A stretch of DNA of 64,000 bases from Kitasatospora sp. NBC_00315 (lineage in GTDB: Bacteria > Actinomycetota > Actinomycetes > Streptomycetales > Streptomycetaceae): positions 186,001 through 250,000 of the forward strand of contig NZ_CP108025.1 in the NCBI RefSeq assembly GCF_041435095.1. The letters are read 5' to 3'. Position 1 is the stretch's first letter. Each line of letters begins with the position of its first letter. Below, piece after piece: positions 49,606 through 58,606 of this stretch. Position numbers and translations under genes: made by a program. The notes beneath the pieces are model-generated. The model was not told the origin of the DNA. It saw nothing but the letters and a program-made list of their open reading frames with translations, and did no database searches.

Positions 49606-51078
49606 TCAGGACAGGCCGATTCGCGCGGCGGCGGAGTCCCAGGCTCTCGTGTCGCCACCGGGTGTGTAACGGCGAAGCTGCTGGGTGCCGGCGATCAGGC
49701 GGCGCATGCCGGCGCGGTCGTCGACCAGGCCGTGGGCGCGGGCCTGGACGAGGACGTTGCCCAGGGCGGTGGCCTCCGTGGGGCCGGCGACCACGGGCAG
49801 ACCGGTGGCGTCGGCGGTGAACTGGCAGAGCAGTTCGTTGCGGCTGCCGCCGCCGACCAGGTGGACGACGCGGATGTCGCGTCCGGTCAGGGCCGCGGCC
49901 TGACGCAGCGTGTGCCGGTGGGCGAGGGCGAGGCTCTCCAGTATGCAGCGCACGGTCGCCCCTTGGTCCGCAGGTGCGTTCTGGCCGGTGCGGGCGCAGT
50001 GTTCCGCGATGCGGGCCGGGATGTCGCCGGGAGCAAGGAACTCGGGAGCGTCGGGGTTGACCAGGGCGGCGAAGGGGCGGGACCGGGCGGCCTGGTCGAG
50101 GAGCGCGGGCAGCCGGTGCGGCAGCCCTCGGGCCCGCCAGGTGCGCTGGCTCTCGCTGAGCAGCCACAGGCCCATGATGTTGCGCAGGTAGCGGGTGGTG
50201 TTGTCGATGCCGAGTTCGTTGGTGAAGTTGGCGGCCCGGGAGGCGTCGGTGAGGACGGGGCGTTCCAGTTCGAGGCCGGCCAGCGACCAGGTGCCGCACG
50301 AGACGTAGGCGAAGGCGGCGGTGGTGGCGGGGACGGCGGCCACCGCGGACGCGGTGTCGTGGGAGGCGACCGCGGTGACCGGGGTGTCCTCGGGCAGGCC
50401 GGTGGCGGCCACGACGTGCGGCAGGAGGGTGCCGGCCTGGTCACCGGGTCTGCGCAGCGGGGGCAGCAGGGCGGCGTCGAGGCCGAGGGCCGTGAGGACG
50501 GGCTGGGACCAGGTACCGGTGCGTGCGTCGTAGAGGCCGGTGGTGGAGGCGTTGGTGGCCTCCGTCCCGGTGCTTCCGGTGAGCCAGTGGGTGATGAGGT
50601 CGGGAATGAGCAGGATGTTCCGGGCACGGTCGAGCTGCTTCTCGGCCGCGAGCTGGAAGATCGTGTTGAAGGGAAGGTGCTGCAGGCCGGTGATGCGATA
50701 GAGGTCCCTGGCCGGGATACGGTTCCAGACCTCTGCGACGGCGGGGCCGGTGCGGGTGTCGCGGTAGTGGAAGGGCGTGGCGACGAGGGCGCCGTCGGCG
50801 TCGAGCAGACCGTAGTCGACGGCCCAGCTGTCGATGCCGACGGAGGCGATGTCCACCGTCCGGGCAGCTTCGCGCAGTCCGTCGAGAATCCCCTGGTACA
50901 GGCCGAGGACGTTCCAGTGGAGGCCGTCGGGCAGGTGGGCCGGGGTGTTGTCGAAGCGGTGGACCTCGGTGAGGTCGAGGGTGTCGCGGCCGACCCGGCC
51001 GATGACGACCCTTCCGCTGGTGGCGCCGAGGTCCGCCGCCGCGAAGGCGGTGGGCGAGGTGGAGGAGGTGGGTTTCAC
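49606..51078 (-). CDS. rhaB: L-rhamnulokinase
   Basis: A 490-residue FGGY-family sugar kinase that phosphorylates L-rhamnulose to rhamnulose 1-phosphate. The N-terminal ATP-binding motif is AAADLGATSGRVVIG. The substrate region is VGIDSWAVDYGLLD. VSCGTWSLAGLELERPVLT and HLVGGGSRNELLCQFTADATG match rhamnulokinases closely, and the length is normal. The start is GTG. It lies between the aldolase-dehydrogenase fusion and lutA in one co-directional operon. Confidence 0.95.
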   Translation of the reverse strand: MKPTSSTSPTAFAAADLGATSGRVVIGRVGRDTLDLTEVHRFDNTPAHLPDGLHWNVLGLYQGILDGLREAARTVDIASVGIDSWAVDYGLLDADGALVATPFHYRDTRTGPAVAEVWNRIPARDLYRITGLQHLPFNTIFQLAAEKQLDRARNILLIPDLITHWLTGSTGTEATNASTTGLYDARTGTWSQPVLTALGLDAALLPPLRRPGDQAGTLLPHVVAATGLPEDTPVTAVASHDTASAVAAVPATTAAFAYVSCGTWSLAGLELERPVLTDASRAANFTNELGIDNTTRYLRNIMGLWLLSESQRTWRARGLPHRLPALLDQAARSRPFAALVNPDAPEFLAPGDIPARIAEHCARTGQNAPADQGATVRCILESLALAHRHTLRQAAALTGRDIRVVHLVGGGSRNELLCQFTADATGLPVVAGPTEATALGNVLVQARAHGLVDDRAGMRRLIAGTQQLRRYTPGGDTRAWDSAAARIGLS

Positions 51079-51335
51079 GGCAGGGTGGTCCTCGGTGGTG
51101 CGGGGGGGGCGAAGGGGTTGGTCGGGGTGGCCGCGACTGCGTCGGCGCGGCCACGCCGTGGTGCAGGGCCGGTCAGGCGGATCTTGCGCCCGGACGGGCG
51201 CCCGACCTCGCGCGTCGATCCGCCGAGATCCGTCGGACCGGCCCTGGACGGCCGGTGGTGCGCACCGGCCGCCACCCTCATCCCGCCTGACGGAGCGTTC
51301 GCGGCGGGGGCCCGGAGCGGTTCCGGGGGGAGCGA

Positions 51336-53375
51336 TCAGCGCAGGAAAGCTGCGGCGACGCCGGCGTCCACGGGGATGTGCAGGCCCGTGGTGTGGGTGA
51401 GGTCACCGCCGGTGAGGGCGAAGACGGCGTTCGCGACGTGCTCGGGGAGGACCTCGCGCTTGAGGAGGGTGCGCTGGGCGTAGAACTCGCCGAGCTTGTC
51501 CTCCTCGATGCCGTAGGTGGCGGCGCGCTGGGCTCCCCAGCCGGCGGCGAAGATGCCGGAGCCGCGGACGACGCCGTCGGGGTTCACTCCGTTGACGCGG
51601 ATGCCGTGCTCGCCGAGTTCGGCGGCGAGCAGGCGGACCTGGTGGGCCTGGTCGGCCTTGGTCGCGGAGTAGGCGATGTTGTCGGGGCCGGCGAAGACGG
51701 CGTTCTTGGAGGCGATGTAGACGATGTCGCCGTCCAGGTTCTGCTCGATCATGGTGCGGGCGGCCTCGCGGGAGACGAGGAAGGAGCCGCGGGCCATGAT
51801 GTCGTGCTGGAGGTCCCAGTCCTTGGCCGTGGTCTCCAGCAGGGGCTTGGAGATGGAGATGCCGGCGTTGTTGACCACCAGGTCGACACCGCCGAAGGCC
51901 AGGGCGGCGGCCTTGAACGCCGCCGCGATCTGCTCCTCGTCGGTGACGTTCGCGGTGACGGCGACGGCCCGGTCGGGGCCGCCGAGCTCCTGGGCGACGG
52001 CGGCGGCGTTCTCGGCGTTCAGGTCGGCCACCACGACGCAGGCCCCCTCTGCGGCCAGGCGGTGGGCGATGGCCTTGCCGATGCCGGAGCCGGCGCCGGT
52101 GACCAGGGCGACGCGGGCCGCGAGCGGCTTGGGCTCGGGCATCCGCCGGAGCTTGGCCTCCTCCAGCGACCAGTACTCGATGCGGAACTTCTCGCTCTCC
52201 TCGATCGGGGCGTAGGAGGAGACGGCCTCGGCTCCGCGCATGACGTTGATGGCGTTGAGGTAGAACTCCCCGGCGACGCGGGCGGTCTGCTTGTCCCTGC
52301 CGAAGGAGAACATCCCGACGCCCGGGACGAGGACGATCGCCGGGTCGGCGCCACGGATGGCGGGCGAGTCGGCGGTGGCGTGCCGGTCGTAGTAGGCCTG
52401 GTAGTCACGCCGGTACTCGGCGTGGAGCTCCTTCAGCCGCGCCACGGCCTCGTCCAGAGGCGCGGCGGCGGGCAGGTCGAGGACCAGCGGGCGGACCTTG
52501 GTGCGCAGGAAGTGGTCGGGGCAGGAGGTACCGAGGGCGGCCAGGCGGGGGTGCTCGGCGTGGGCCAGGAAGTCCAGCACCGGGGCGGTGTCGGTGAAGT
52601 GGCCGACCTGGCGGGCGTCGGTGGAGGCCAGGCCGCGGACGACCGGGGCGAGGGCCGCGGCCCGCTCGCGCCGCTCGGCCTCGGGCAGCGGCCCGTAGCC
52701 GTCCAGCGCGGGGCCGAACGGCTGGGCCTTCCCCCGGTCGGCGAGGAAGACCTCGGCGGTGCGGATGATGTGCAGCGCGTTGGCCTCGCACTCCTCGCTG
52801 GTGGCGCCCCAGGCGGTGATGCCGTGGCCGCCGAGGACGCAGCCGACGGCCTGCGGGTTGGCCTCCTTGATCGCGGCGATGTCCAGCCCGAGCTGGAAGC
52901 CGGGGCGGCGCCAGGGCACCCACACCACGGCGTCGCCGAAGCACTCGGCGGTGAGCTTCTCGCCGTCGGCGGCGGTGGCCAGCGCGATGCCGGAGTCCGG
53001 GTGCAGGTGGTCGACGTGGGCGGCGTCCACCAGGCCGTGCATGGCGGTGTCGATGGACGGCGCCGCGCCGCCGCGTCCGTGCAGGCAGTAGTCGAACGCG
53101 GCGACCATCTCGTCCTCGCGCTCGACGCCGGGGTAGACGTCGACGAGGGAGCGCAGCCGGTCCAGGCGCAGTGCGGCCAGGCCGTTCTCGGTCAGGGTGC
53201 CCAGGTCGCCGCCCGAGCCCTTCACCCAGAGCAGTTCGACGGGCCGGCCGGTGGCGGGGTCGGTGTCGGTGCCCTGGGCGGAGGTGTTGCCGCCGGCGTA
53301 GTTGGTGTTGCGCGGGTCGGAGCCGAGTCGGTTGGAGCGCGCCAGCAGGGCGGCGACTTCGGGGTGCAGAGCCAT
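51336..53375 (-). CDS. Bifunctional rhamnulose-1-phosphate aldolase / lactaldehyde dehydrogenase (RhaE-W type)
   Basis: A 679-residue fusion. Residues 1-400 form a class II aldolase/RhaD-like domain with AHVDHLHPDSGIAL and GCVLGGHGITAWG, whose His residues fit metal binding. Residues 430-679 form a short-chain dehydrogenase with VTGAGSGIGKAIAHRLA, NNAGISISKPLL and the catalytic YSATK. Such fusions cleave rhamnulose 1-phosphate to dihydroxyacetone phosphate and L-lactaldehyde and oxidise the aldehyde to lactate. Together with lutABC this gives a complete route to pyruvate. Gaps to the neighbours are 112 bases (rhaI side) and 257 bases (rhaB side); the latter holds no gene. Confidence 0.95.
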   Translation of the reverse strand: MALHPEVAALLARSNRLGSDPRNTNYAGGNTSAQGTDTDPATGRPVELLWVKGSGGDLGTLTENGLAALRLDRLRSLVDVYPGVEREDEMVAAFDYCLHGRGGAAPSIDTAMHGLVDAAHVDHLHPDSGIALATAADGEKLTAECFGDAVVWVPWRRPGFQLGLDIAAIKEANPQAVGCVLGGHGITAWGATSEECEANALHIIRTAEVFLADRGKAQPFGPALDGYGPLPEAERRERAAALAPVVRGLASTDARQVGHFTDTAPVLDFLAHAEHPRLAALGTSCPDHFLRTKVRPLVLDLPAAAPLDEAVARLKELHAEYRRDYQAYYDRHATADSPAIRGADPAIVLVPGVGMFSFGRDKQTARVAGEFYLNAINVMRGAEAVSSYAPIEESEKFRIEYWSLEEAKLRRMPEPKPLAARVALVTGAGSGIGKAIAHRLAAEGACVVVADLNAENAAAVAQELGGPDRAVAVTANVTDEEQIAAAFKAAALAFGGVDLVVNNAGISISKPLLETTAKDWDLQHDIMARGSFLVSREAARTMIEQNLDGDIVYIASKNAVFAGPDNIAYSATKADQAHQVRLLAAELGEHGIRVNGVNPDGVVRGSGIFAAGWGAQRAATYGIEEDKLGEFYAQRTLLKREVLPEHVANAVFALTGGDLTHTTGLHIPVDAGVAAAFLR

Positions 53376-53486
53376 GGTGGGAGGTCTTCCTGGTCGATCC
53401 GTGGGTGGCGCCGGCGGGGTGCGCGGGCCGGCCGGTGGGGTGAGCCGGAGTCCGGCCGGCCCGCGGGACGATGGCTGGGGAGCGGG

Positions 53487-54653
53487 TCAGGCTCCCCAGC
53501 CGGCCTGTTCGCCGCCGACGCGTTCGGCGGCGGTCTTCTCGGCCCAGCCGGTGGCCCGGTAGGCGGCGACGGGGTCGGTACGCAGGCCCATCTCCTCGCG
53601 GACCTCGGCCAGCAGGGGGCGGACGTCCGTACTGAAGGCGTCCATGAGAACGGCGTTCGCCGCCAGCACGTCGCCGCCGCGTTGGGCGGCGCCCAGCGCG
53701 TCCGCGTCGACCAGCAGGGCCTTGGCGGTGGCCTCCTGGACGTTCATCACCGAGCGGATGACGGCCGGGATCTTCGCCTCGATGTTGTGGCACTGGTCGA
53801 GCATGAACGCGACGCCGGCCTGCTCGTCCAGGCCGCCGTTCCTGACGACCTCGTGCATGATCCGGAACAGCTGGAACGGATCGGCCGCGCCGGCCATGAG
53901 GTCGTCGTCGGCGTAGAAGCGGGAGTTGAAGTCGAAGCCGCCGAGCTTCCCCTCGCGGAGCAGGAACGCGACGATGAACTCGATGTTGGTGCCCGGCGCG
54001 TGGTGCCCGGTGTCGACGACGACCTGGGCCTTCGGCCCGAGCCGGAGGCAGTGGGCGAAGGCGGTGCCCCAGTCAGGGACGTCCATCGTGTAGAAGGCGG
54101 GCTCGAAGAGCTTGTACTCCAGCAGGATCCGCCGGTCGTCGCCGAGCCGTGCGTACACCTCGCCGAGCGCCTGGGCCAGGCGGTCCTGGCGGGCGGCGAT
54201 GTCGTCCTGGCCGGGGTAGTTGGTGCCGTCGGAGAACCACAGCTTCAGGTCGCGCGAGCCGGTGGCGTCCATGATGTCGACGCACTCCAGCAGGTGGTCG
54301 ACGGCCTTGCGCCGCACCCGCGGGTCGGGGTTGGTGACCGAGCCGAGCTTGTAGTCGTCGTCCTGGAAGACGTTGGCGTTGATCGCGCCGAGCTCCAGCC
54401 CGAGGCTCCCGGCGTGGGCGGCGAGCTTGCCGTAGTCCTCGACGCGGTCCCAGGGGATGTGCAGCGAGACCTTGGGGGCGACGCCGGTGGCGGTATGCAC
54501 CTGGGCGGCGTCCGCGAGCTTCTCGTACGGGTCGCGCGGCACGCCCGGCTGGGCGAACACCTTGAACCGCGTTCCCGAGTTTCCGTAGCCCCATGAGGGG
54601 GTCTCGATGCGCTGGTTCCTCAGCGCATCCTTCACTGCCGACGGCTCGGACAC
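53487..54653 (-). CDS. rhaI: L-rhamnose isomerase
   Basis: A 388-residue isomerase of the RhaI type converting L-rhamnose to L-rhamnulose. Visible motifs include SWGYGNSGTRFKVF, HIPWDRVEDY, LKLWFSDGTNYPGQDD, the metal ligands around LLEYKLFEPAFYT and VVDTGHHAPGTNIEFI, and GGFDFNSRFYADDDL. The frame runs open to 54719, but the extra residues are encoded by the promoter/operator DNA. The GTG at 54653 has AGAGG five bases upstream and gives the normal family N-terminus. It is the first gene of the catabolic operon and is divergent from a LacI regulator. Confidence 0.95.
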   Translation of the reverse strand: MSEPSAVKDALRNQRIETPSWGYGNSGTRFKVFAQPGVPRDPYEKLADAAQVHTATGVAPKVSLHIPWDRVEDYGKLAAHAGSLGLELGAINANVFQDDDYKLGSVTNPDPRVRRKAVDHLLECVDIMDATGSRDLKLWFSDGTNYPGQDDIAARQDRLAQALGEVYARLGDDRRILLEYKLFEPAFYTMDVPDWGTAFAHCLRLGPKAQVVVDTGHHAPGTNIEFIVAFLLREGKLGGFDFNSRFYADDDLMAGAADPFQLFRIMHEVVRNGGLDEQAGVAFMLDQCHNIEAKIPAVIRSVMNVQEATAKALLVDADALGAAQRGGDVLAANAVLMDAFSTDVRPLLAEVREEMGLRTDPVAAYRATGWAEKTAAERVGGEQAGWGA

Positions 54654-54672
54654 GGGCACCTCTTCGAAGCAG

Positions 54673-54686
54673 TTGAATCGTTTCAA
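54673..54686. promoter_or_regulatory. LacI-type operator at the rhaI promoter
   Basis: TTGAATCGTTTCAA (arms TTGAA and TTCAA) is a near-symmetrical LacI/GalR-type operator. It lies just downstream of the predicted -10 box, across the likely transcription start of the rhaI operon and 20 bases before the rhaI start codon. This is the classic position for repression. The adjacent LacI protein (54816-55835) is the best candidate ligand. Confidence 0.75.
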
Positions 54687-54690
54687 GAGG

Positions 54691-54719
54691 ACCGTAAGCC
54701 GGATCCCCTCCCCCGTCAA
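54691..54719 (-). promoter_or_regulatory. Predicted promoter of the rhaI operon
   Basis: On the minus strand TTGACG (54714-54719) and TACGGT (54691-54696) are separated by exactly 17 bases. Transcription would start near 54684, inside the LacI operator. Confidence 0.6.
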
Positions 54720-54815
54720 GGCGGTGCTGGTGTGAGGAAACGAGCTGGCGTAACTTGAGTTCGACGCCGCCCCAGGGGCCGGTGAGACTTTTCAACGGCC
54801 CGCACGGGGGAACAC

Positions 54816-55835
54816 ATGGCTGGTACGGCTGGCATCAAGGACGTGGCGCGACTGGCCGGGGTGTCCGTCGGCACGGTGTCGAACGTGATCAACCGCCCGG
54901 ACATGGTCGGGGAGGACACCCGTCGCCGCGTCCGGAGCGCCATCGACCAGCTCGGCTACGTCCGCAGCGAATCCGCCCGCCAGCTCAGAGCCGGCCGCAG
55001 CCGGATCATGGGACTGCTGGTCCTCGACCTGGGCAACCCCTTCTTCGTCTCGGTGGCCAGGGGGGCGGAACAGGCCGCCCGCGCGGCGGGGCTGGGCGTG
55101 ATGGTCTGCAACAGCGCCCAGAACCCCGCCGACGAGGCCGACTACCTGTCGCTCTTCGCCGAACAGCGGGTGCGCGGCGTACTCCTCACTCCGACGGACT
55201 CCACGGCGGCGGCCACCGCGGTGCTGCGCCGCAACAACGTCCCGTTCGTCCTCGTGGACCGCGTCCTGCCGGGCACCGACGCCTGCTCGGTGGCGGTGGA
55301 CGACATCACGGGCGGCGCGATGGCCGCCCGGCACCTGCTGGAGAGTGGACACCACCTGATCGCCTATGTGGGAGGCGGCCATCCACTGCAGCAGGTGCGC
55401 GACAGGCGCGAAGGAGCCCTGGGAGCGGTGGCTCTGGCGGGGTACGGGCGGGAGTCCCTGGTGGACGTCCGGGTCGACCGACTCGATGTGGAAGCGGGCC
55501 GGGACGCCGGCGCGCGCCTCCTCGGCCTGACGCCCAGGCCGACCGCCGTGTTCTGTGCCAACGACCTGCTGGCCCTGGGAGTCCTGCAGACGGCCTACGC
55601 CGCCGGCCTGCGGGTACCCGAGGATCTCGCGATCGTCGGGTACGACGACATCGAGTTCGCCTCGGCGGCCGCGGTGCCACTGACATCGGTGCGCCAGCCG
55701 GCGGAGGCGATGGGCCGGACCGCGGCCGAGCTCCTGCTGGAGGAGACCGGTGAGGACGCGTCCGGACACCGGCACCAGCAGATCCTGTTCCAGCCCGAGA
55801 TCGTGGTCCGGCGCTCCAGTCTCCGGGGCGCGTGA
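54816..55835 (+). CDS. LacI-family repressor of the rhamnose operon
   Basis: A 339-residue LacI/GalR regulator. The N-terminal helix-turn-helix and hinge are IKDVARLAGVSVGTVSNVINR. The effector domain has MGLLVLDLGNPFFVSVARG, FCANDLLALGVLQ and IVGYDDIEFASAAAVPLTSVRQP. The ATG has GGGGGA seven bases upstream. It is divergent from rhaI and flanked by two matching operators (54673 and 55856), so it probably represses the rhamnose operon until rhamnose or rhamnulose is present. Confidence 0.93.
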   Translation: MAGTAGIKDVARLAGVSVGTVSNVINRPDMVGEDTRRRVRSAIDQLGYVRSESARQLRAGRSRIMGLLVLDLGNPFFVSVARGAEQAARAAGLGVMVCNSAQNPADEADYLSLFAEQRVRGVLLTPTDSTAAATAVLRRNNVPFVLVDRVLPGTDACSVAVDDITGGAMAARHLLESGHHLIAYVGGGHPLQQVRDRREGALGAVALAGYGRESLVDVRVDRLDVEAGRDAGARLLGLTPRPTAVFCANDLLALGVLQTAYAAGLRVPEDLAIVGYDDIEFASAAAVPLTSVRQPAEAMGRTAAELLLEETGEDASGHRHQQILFQPEIVVRRSSLRGA

Positions 55836-55855
55836 CGTCCGCCCGTCCGGACGCT

Positions 55856-55869
55856 TTGAAACCGTTCAA
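55856..55869. promoter_or_regulatory. Second LacI-type operator, between convergent regulator genes
   Basis: TTGAAACCGTTCAA is symmetrical apart from its centre and matches the rhaI operator (read on its minus strand) at 12 of 14 positions. It is unusual in lying 20 bases after the stop of the first LacI gene and near the end of the second, not at a promoter. Confidence 0.6.
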
Positions 55870-55902
55870 CCCGGCAGGTGCAGGCGCGCGAGGTGGCTCC
55901 GC

Positions 55903-56943
55903 TCAGCCCGCCTTCGGCGCCGCCGTACTACGGCGGACGACGAGGCGGGGAGTCATGGACGTCTGCACGGCCCGGGTCCGGTGACCTTCGACCCGTTCCA
56001 GGAGCATCCGGGCGGCGGTTGACCCCATGGTGTGCCCGGCCTGGTCGACGCTGGTCAGCTGGACGGGAGCGAGAGCGGCGACGGCGGTGTTGTTGTACCC
56101 GACCAGCGACACGTCCCCGGGGATGTCCAGTCCCAGCTCGTGGACCGCCCGGTAGACACCGAGCGCGGCCACGTCGGCGCCGGCCATGACGGCCGTCGGA
56201 GGGTTGGGACCGCCCAGCAGCTGGAGGCCGGCGCGGTAGCCGCCCTCGTCGGAGTAGTCCGTGGGGATCACCTGGGCGCGGTCCGCCAGTCCATGCCGCT
56301 CCATAGCCTCCCGGTAGCCGCCGGTCAGGACGATCTCCGGGGTGCGCTTCCACCGGCTCGCCCTGGTGCCGGGGGCCGCGAGCAGGGCGATCCTGCTGTG
56401 CCCGAGCGACACGAGGTGGTCCACCACCAGGCCGGCCCCCAGCTCGTCGGCGTCCACCACGGAGTCGTGGACGGCGGAGGCGTCATGGTGGCCGATGATC
56501 ACGGTCGGCGTCGTCTCGGCGGTGGCCAGGACCTCGGTGCGCGGCGTCCCGGGAGCGATCAGGATCAGCCCGTCCATCTGGCGGTCCACCATCGCCCGCA
56601 CGGTGCGGCCCTGGCCCTCGGCACCGAAGCCCGCGGCTCCGATCATGACGGTGTAGTCGCCGTCGCGGAGCTGTTCCTGGATGCCGTCGATGATGTCGGC
56701 GAAGAAGGTGTTGCGCATGTTGTCCAGCAGGACGCCTATCGTGTAGGTCCGACCGCGCATCCCACGCGCCGCCGCATGCGGACGGTAGTCCAGCTCGGCC
56801 ATCGCGGCGCGGACCCGCTCCTGCATGGCGGCACTCACCCCGTAGGCGTTGCGCAGGACCTTGGACACAGCTGCCGTGGACACGCCGGCGTGCTGGGCCA
56901 CGTCCGTGATGGTCACGCGCTTCGAGCGGCTTGCCGGCTCCAT
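55903..56943 (-). CDS. LacI-family repressor of the rhamnoside transport operon
   Basis: A 346-residue LacI/GalR regulator with helix-turn-helix VTITDVAQHAGVSTAAVSKVLRN and effector-domain motifs IGVLLDNMRNTFFADIIDGI, VMAGADVAALGVYRA and LVGYNNTAVAALAPVQLTSVDQ. The ATG has GGAGGG eight bases upstream. It is divergent from the ABC transporter-rhamnosidase operon. Identical 12-base operator-like repeats lie in the shared promoter region, so it probably controls that operon and itself. It converges on the other LacI gene. Confidence 0.93.
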   Translation of the reverse strand: MEPASRSKRVTITDVAQHAGVSTAAVSKVLRNAYGVSAAMQERVRAAMAELDYRPHAAARGMRGRTYTIGVLLDNMRNTFFADIIDGIQEQLRDGDYTVMIGAAGFGAEGQGRTVRAMVDRQMDGLILIAPGTPRTEVLATAETTPTVIIGHHDASAVHDSVVDADELGAGLVVDHLVSLGHSRIALLAAPGTRASRWKRTPEIVLTGGYREAMERHGLADRAQVIPTDYSDEGGYRAGLQLLGGPNPPTAVMAGADVAALGVYRAVHELGLDIPGDVSLVGYNNTAVAALAPVQLTSVDQAGHTMGSTAARMLLERVEGHRTRAVQTSMTPRLVVRRSTAAPKAG

Positions 56944-56974
56944 GCGGGGCGCCCTCCAGTCTCATTGGATGAAT

Positions 56975-56986
56975 AACGTTCTACAC
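56975..56986. promoter_or_regulatory. Operator-like repeat 1 in the transporter promoter region
   Basis: AACGTTCTACAC, identical to 57095-57106. The central ACGT and the GTTCTACA half arm resemble LacI-family operators. It lies 32 bases upstream of the divergent LacI start codon, a good position for autoregulation. Confidence 0.6.
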
Positions 56987-57047
56987 GATTCTTCCAGGCC
57001 AGGAGCTCCCTTTGGAAGAGATGACCGCGACGTTACATCCTCGTGTC

Positions 57048-57053
57048 TTGACG
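57048..57053 (+). promoter_or_regulatory. Possible -35 box of the transporter operon
   Basis: TTGACG is a good -35 hexamer. Seventeen bases downstream is CACTGT (57071-57076), a poor -10. The second operator-like repeat begins about 20 bases after it, which would suit repression. The call is tentative because of the weak -10. Confidence 0.35.
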
Positions 57054-57094
57054 CGAAAGCCGCATGCAGGCACTGTGGTGGCACTCCAGCGGAG

Positions 57095-57106
57095 AACGTT
57101 CTACAC
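57095..57106. promoter_or_regulatory. Operator-like repeat 2 before the transporter operon
   Basis: AACGTTCTACAC, an exact direct copy of 56975-56986 placed 120 bases away. With its left flank (GGAGAACGTTCTACA) it forms an imperfect palindrome. It lies between the possible promoter and the binding-protein start. Confidence 0.65.
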
Positions 57107-57183
57107 AGCCGGGACCCCATCTGAGCGCGTCCCGCCGTTCTCGCCGCGATGCCTCCTCCTCAATGACGCCAGGGAGCACAGCC

Positions 57184-58500
57184 GTGACCATCTCCTCCAC
57201 CCGCCCCGGTAGAGCGCGCCTCGTCGGCCTCACCGCCAGCGCCGCCGCCGTGGTCCTCCTCGCCTCCGCCTGCGGCAGCACCGGCTCGGGCGCCTCCGCC
57301 GCGCCCAAGGACTTCAGCTACCTCTCGGTCGTGGAGAACACCACCGTCAAGACGACCCTCACCACCCTCTCCCAGGGCGCCTGCACCACCCAGAACACGG
57401 CGCTGCCCCTCAAGGTCGATACCGTGCCGCAGACCGGCCTGGACCAGAAGCTGCAGCTGCTGGCCGGCCAGGGCGCCCTCCCGGTACAGTTCGCCGCCGG
57501 CAGCGCCCCCGCCCTGACCAACCAGCTCTTCAAGTCCGGCAAGGTCGCCAACCTGGAGGACGAGCTCACCAAGCTCGGCGTGTACGACCAGCTCCAGCCG
57601 GCGGCCGTCTCCACCATCCAGGCGCTGTACGACGGCAAGGTCGCGGTCCTGCCGTACGAGTACAACATCGAGGGCATCTTCTTCAACAAGAAGCTGTTCG
57701 CCGAGCACGGTCTCTCGACCCCCAAGACCTGGGACGAGCTGGTCACCACCGCCGGCAAGCTGCAGGACGCCGGCGTGCAGCCCTTCGCCGCCTCCGGCCA
57801 GCAGGGCTGGCCGCTCACCCGGCTCATCAGCGGCTACCTCTACCGCAGCCTCGGCCCGTTCGCGATGGATCACATCGCCAGCGGCAAGGCCAAGCTGACC
57901 GACCCGGAGTACGTGGCCGCCGCCGCCAAGGTCGCGGACCTCGGCAAGAAGGGCTACTTCGGCCAGGGCGTCGGATCGATCGACTACGACACCGCGATGA
58001 ACCAGTTCCTCAGCGGCAAGGCCGGCATGTTCTACATGGGCAGCTGGGCGCTGTCGAACATCGCCGACGCCAAGCAGGACACGGTGGGTGCGGAGAACAT
58101 CGGCTTCATGCCCTTCCCCGCGGTGGCCGACGGCAAGGGCTCGATCGACCAGTACCCCTCGAACGTCGGGCTTCCGATCGCGCTGAACTCCAAGACCTTC
58201 GACGCCAAGACCGGCGACTGGGTGAAGTGCATCGCCCAGAACTACGGCAGCACGGCGCTGAAGGACCAGGGCACGATCTCCGGGTTCAAGGTGAACACCC
58301 CCGTTCCCGACAAGAACGCCGTCACCAAGCAGGTCCGGGAGACGATCGACGCCTCCAAGCAGAACGTCCTGTGGTTCGAGGCGCTGTTCAGCACGAAGGC
58401 CACGACCGTCAGCCAGTCCAACGCGGCCTCCCTGGTCACCGGCAGCACCAGCCCGGAGAAGTTCATGCAGCTGGTGCAGGACGCCCAGTCCGGCCAGTGA
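57184..58500 (+). CDS. Sugar ABC transporter substrate-binding lipoprotein (CUT1 type)
   Basis: A 438-residue extracellular solute-binding protein. It has a basic N-terminus (RPGRARLVG), a hydrophobic stretch (LTASAAAVVLLASA) and a lipobox Cys in LASAC, so it is a lipid-anchored export product. The mature part has EYNIEGIFFNKKLF, PKTWDELVTTAGKL and FLSGKAGMFYMGSWALSN, typical of CUT1 sugar-binding proteins. The frame opens at 57064, but the GTG at 57184 has GGGAG seven bases upstream and gives a normal signal peptide. It heads an operon with two permeases and a rhamnosidase, so the ligand is probably a rhamnose-containing glycoside. Confidence 0.93.
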   Translation: MTISSTRPGRARLVGLTASAAAVVLLASACGSTGSGASAAPKDFSYLSVVENTTVKTTLTTLSQGACTTQNTALPLKVDTVPQTGLDQKLQLLAGQGALPVQFAAGSAPALTNQLFKSGKVANLEDELTKLGVYDQLQPAAVSTIQALYDGKVAVLPYEYNIEGIFFNKKLFAEHGLSTPKTWDELVTTAGKLQDAGVQPFAASGQQGWPLTRLISGYLYRSLGPFAMDHIASGKAKLTDPEYVAAAAKVADLGKKGYFGQGVGSIDYDTAMNQFLSGKAGMFYMGSWALSNIADAKQDTVGAENIGFMPFPAVADGKGSIDQYPSNVGLPIALNSKTFDAKTGDWVKCIAQNYGSTALKDQGTISGFKVNTPVPDKNAVTKQVRETIDASKQNVLWFEALFSTKATTVSQSNAASLVTGSTSPEKFMQLVQDAQSGQ

Positions 58501-58606
58501 GCCCGCGCCGGCGGCCGGGGAGCGGACCGCAGTGGGTTGCGCCGCCGCTCCCGGGCCGCCGGACGTCCGGCCGCTCCATCTCCTACACACAACGAAGGAC
58601 ACGACC

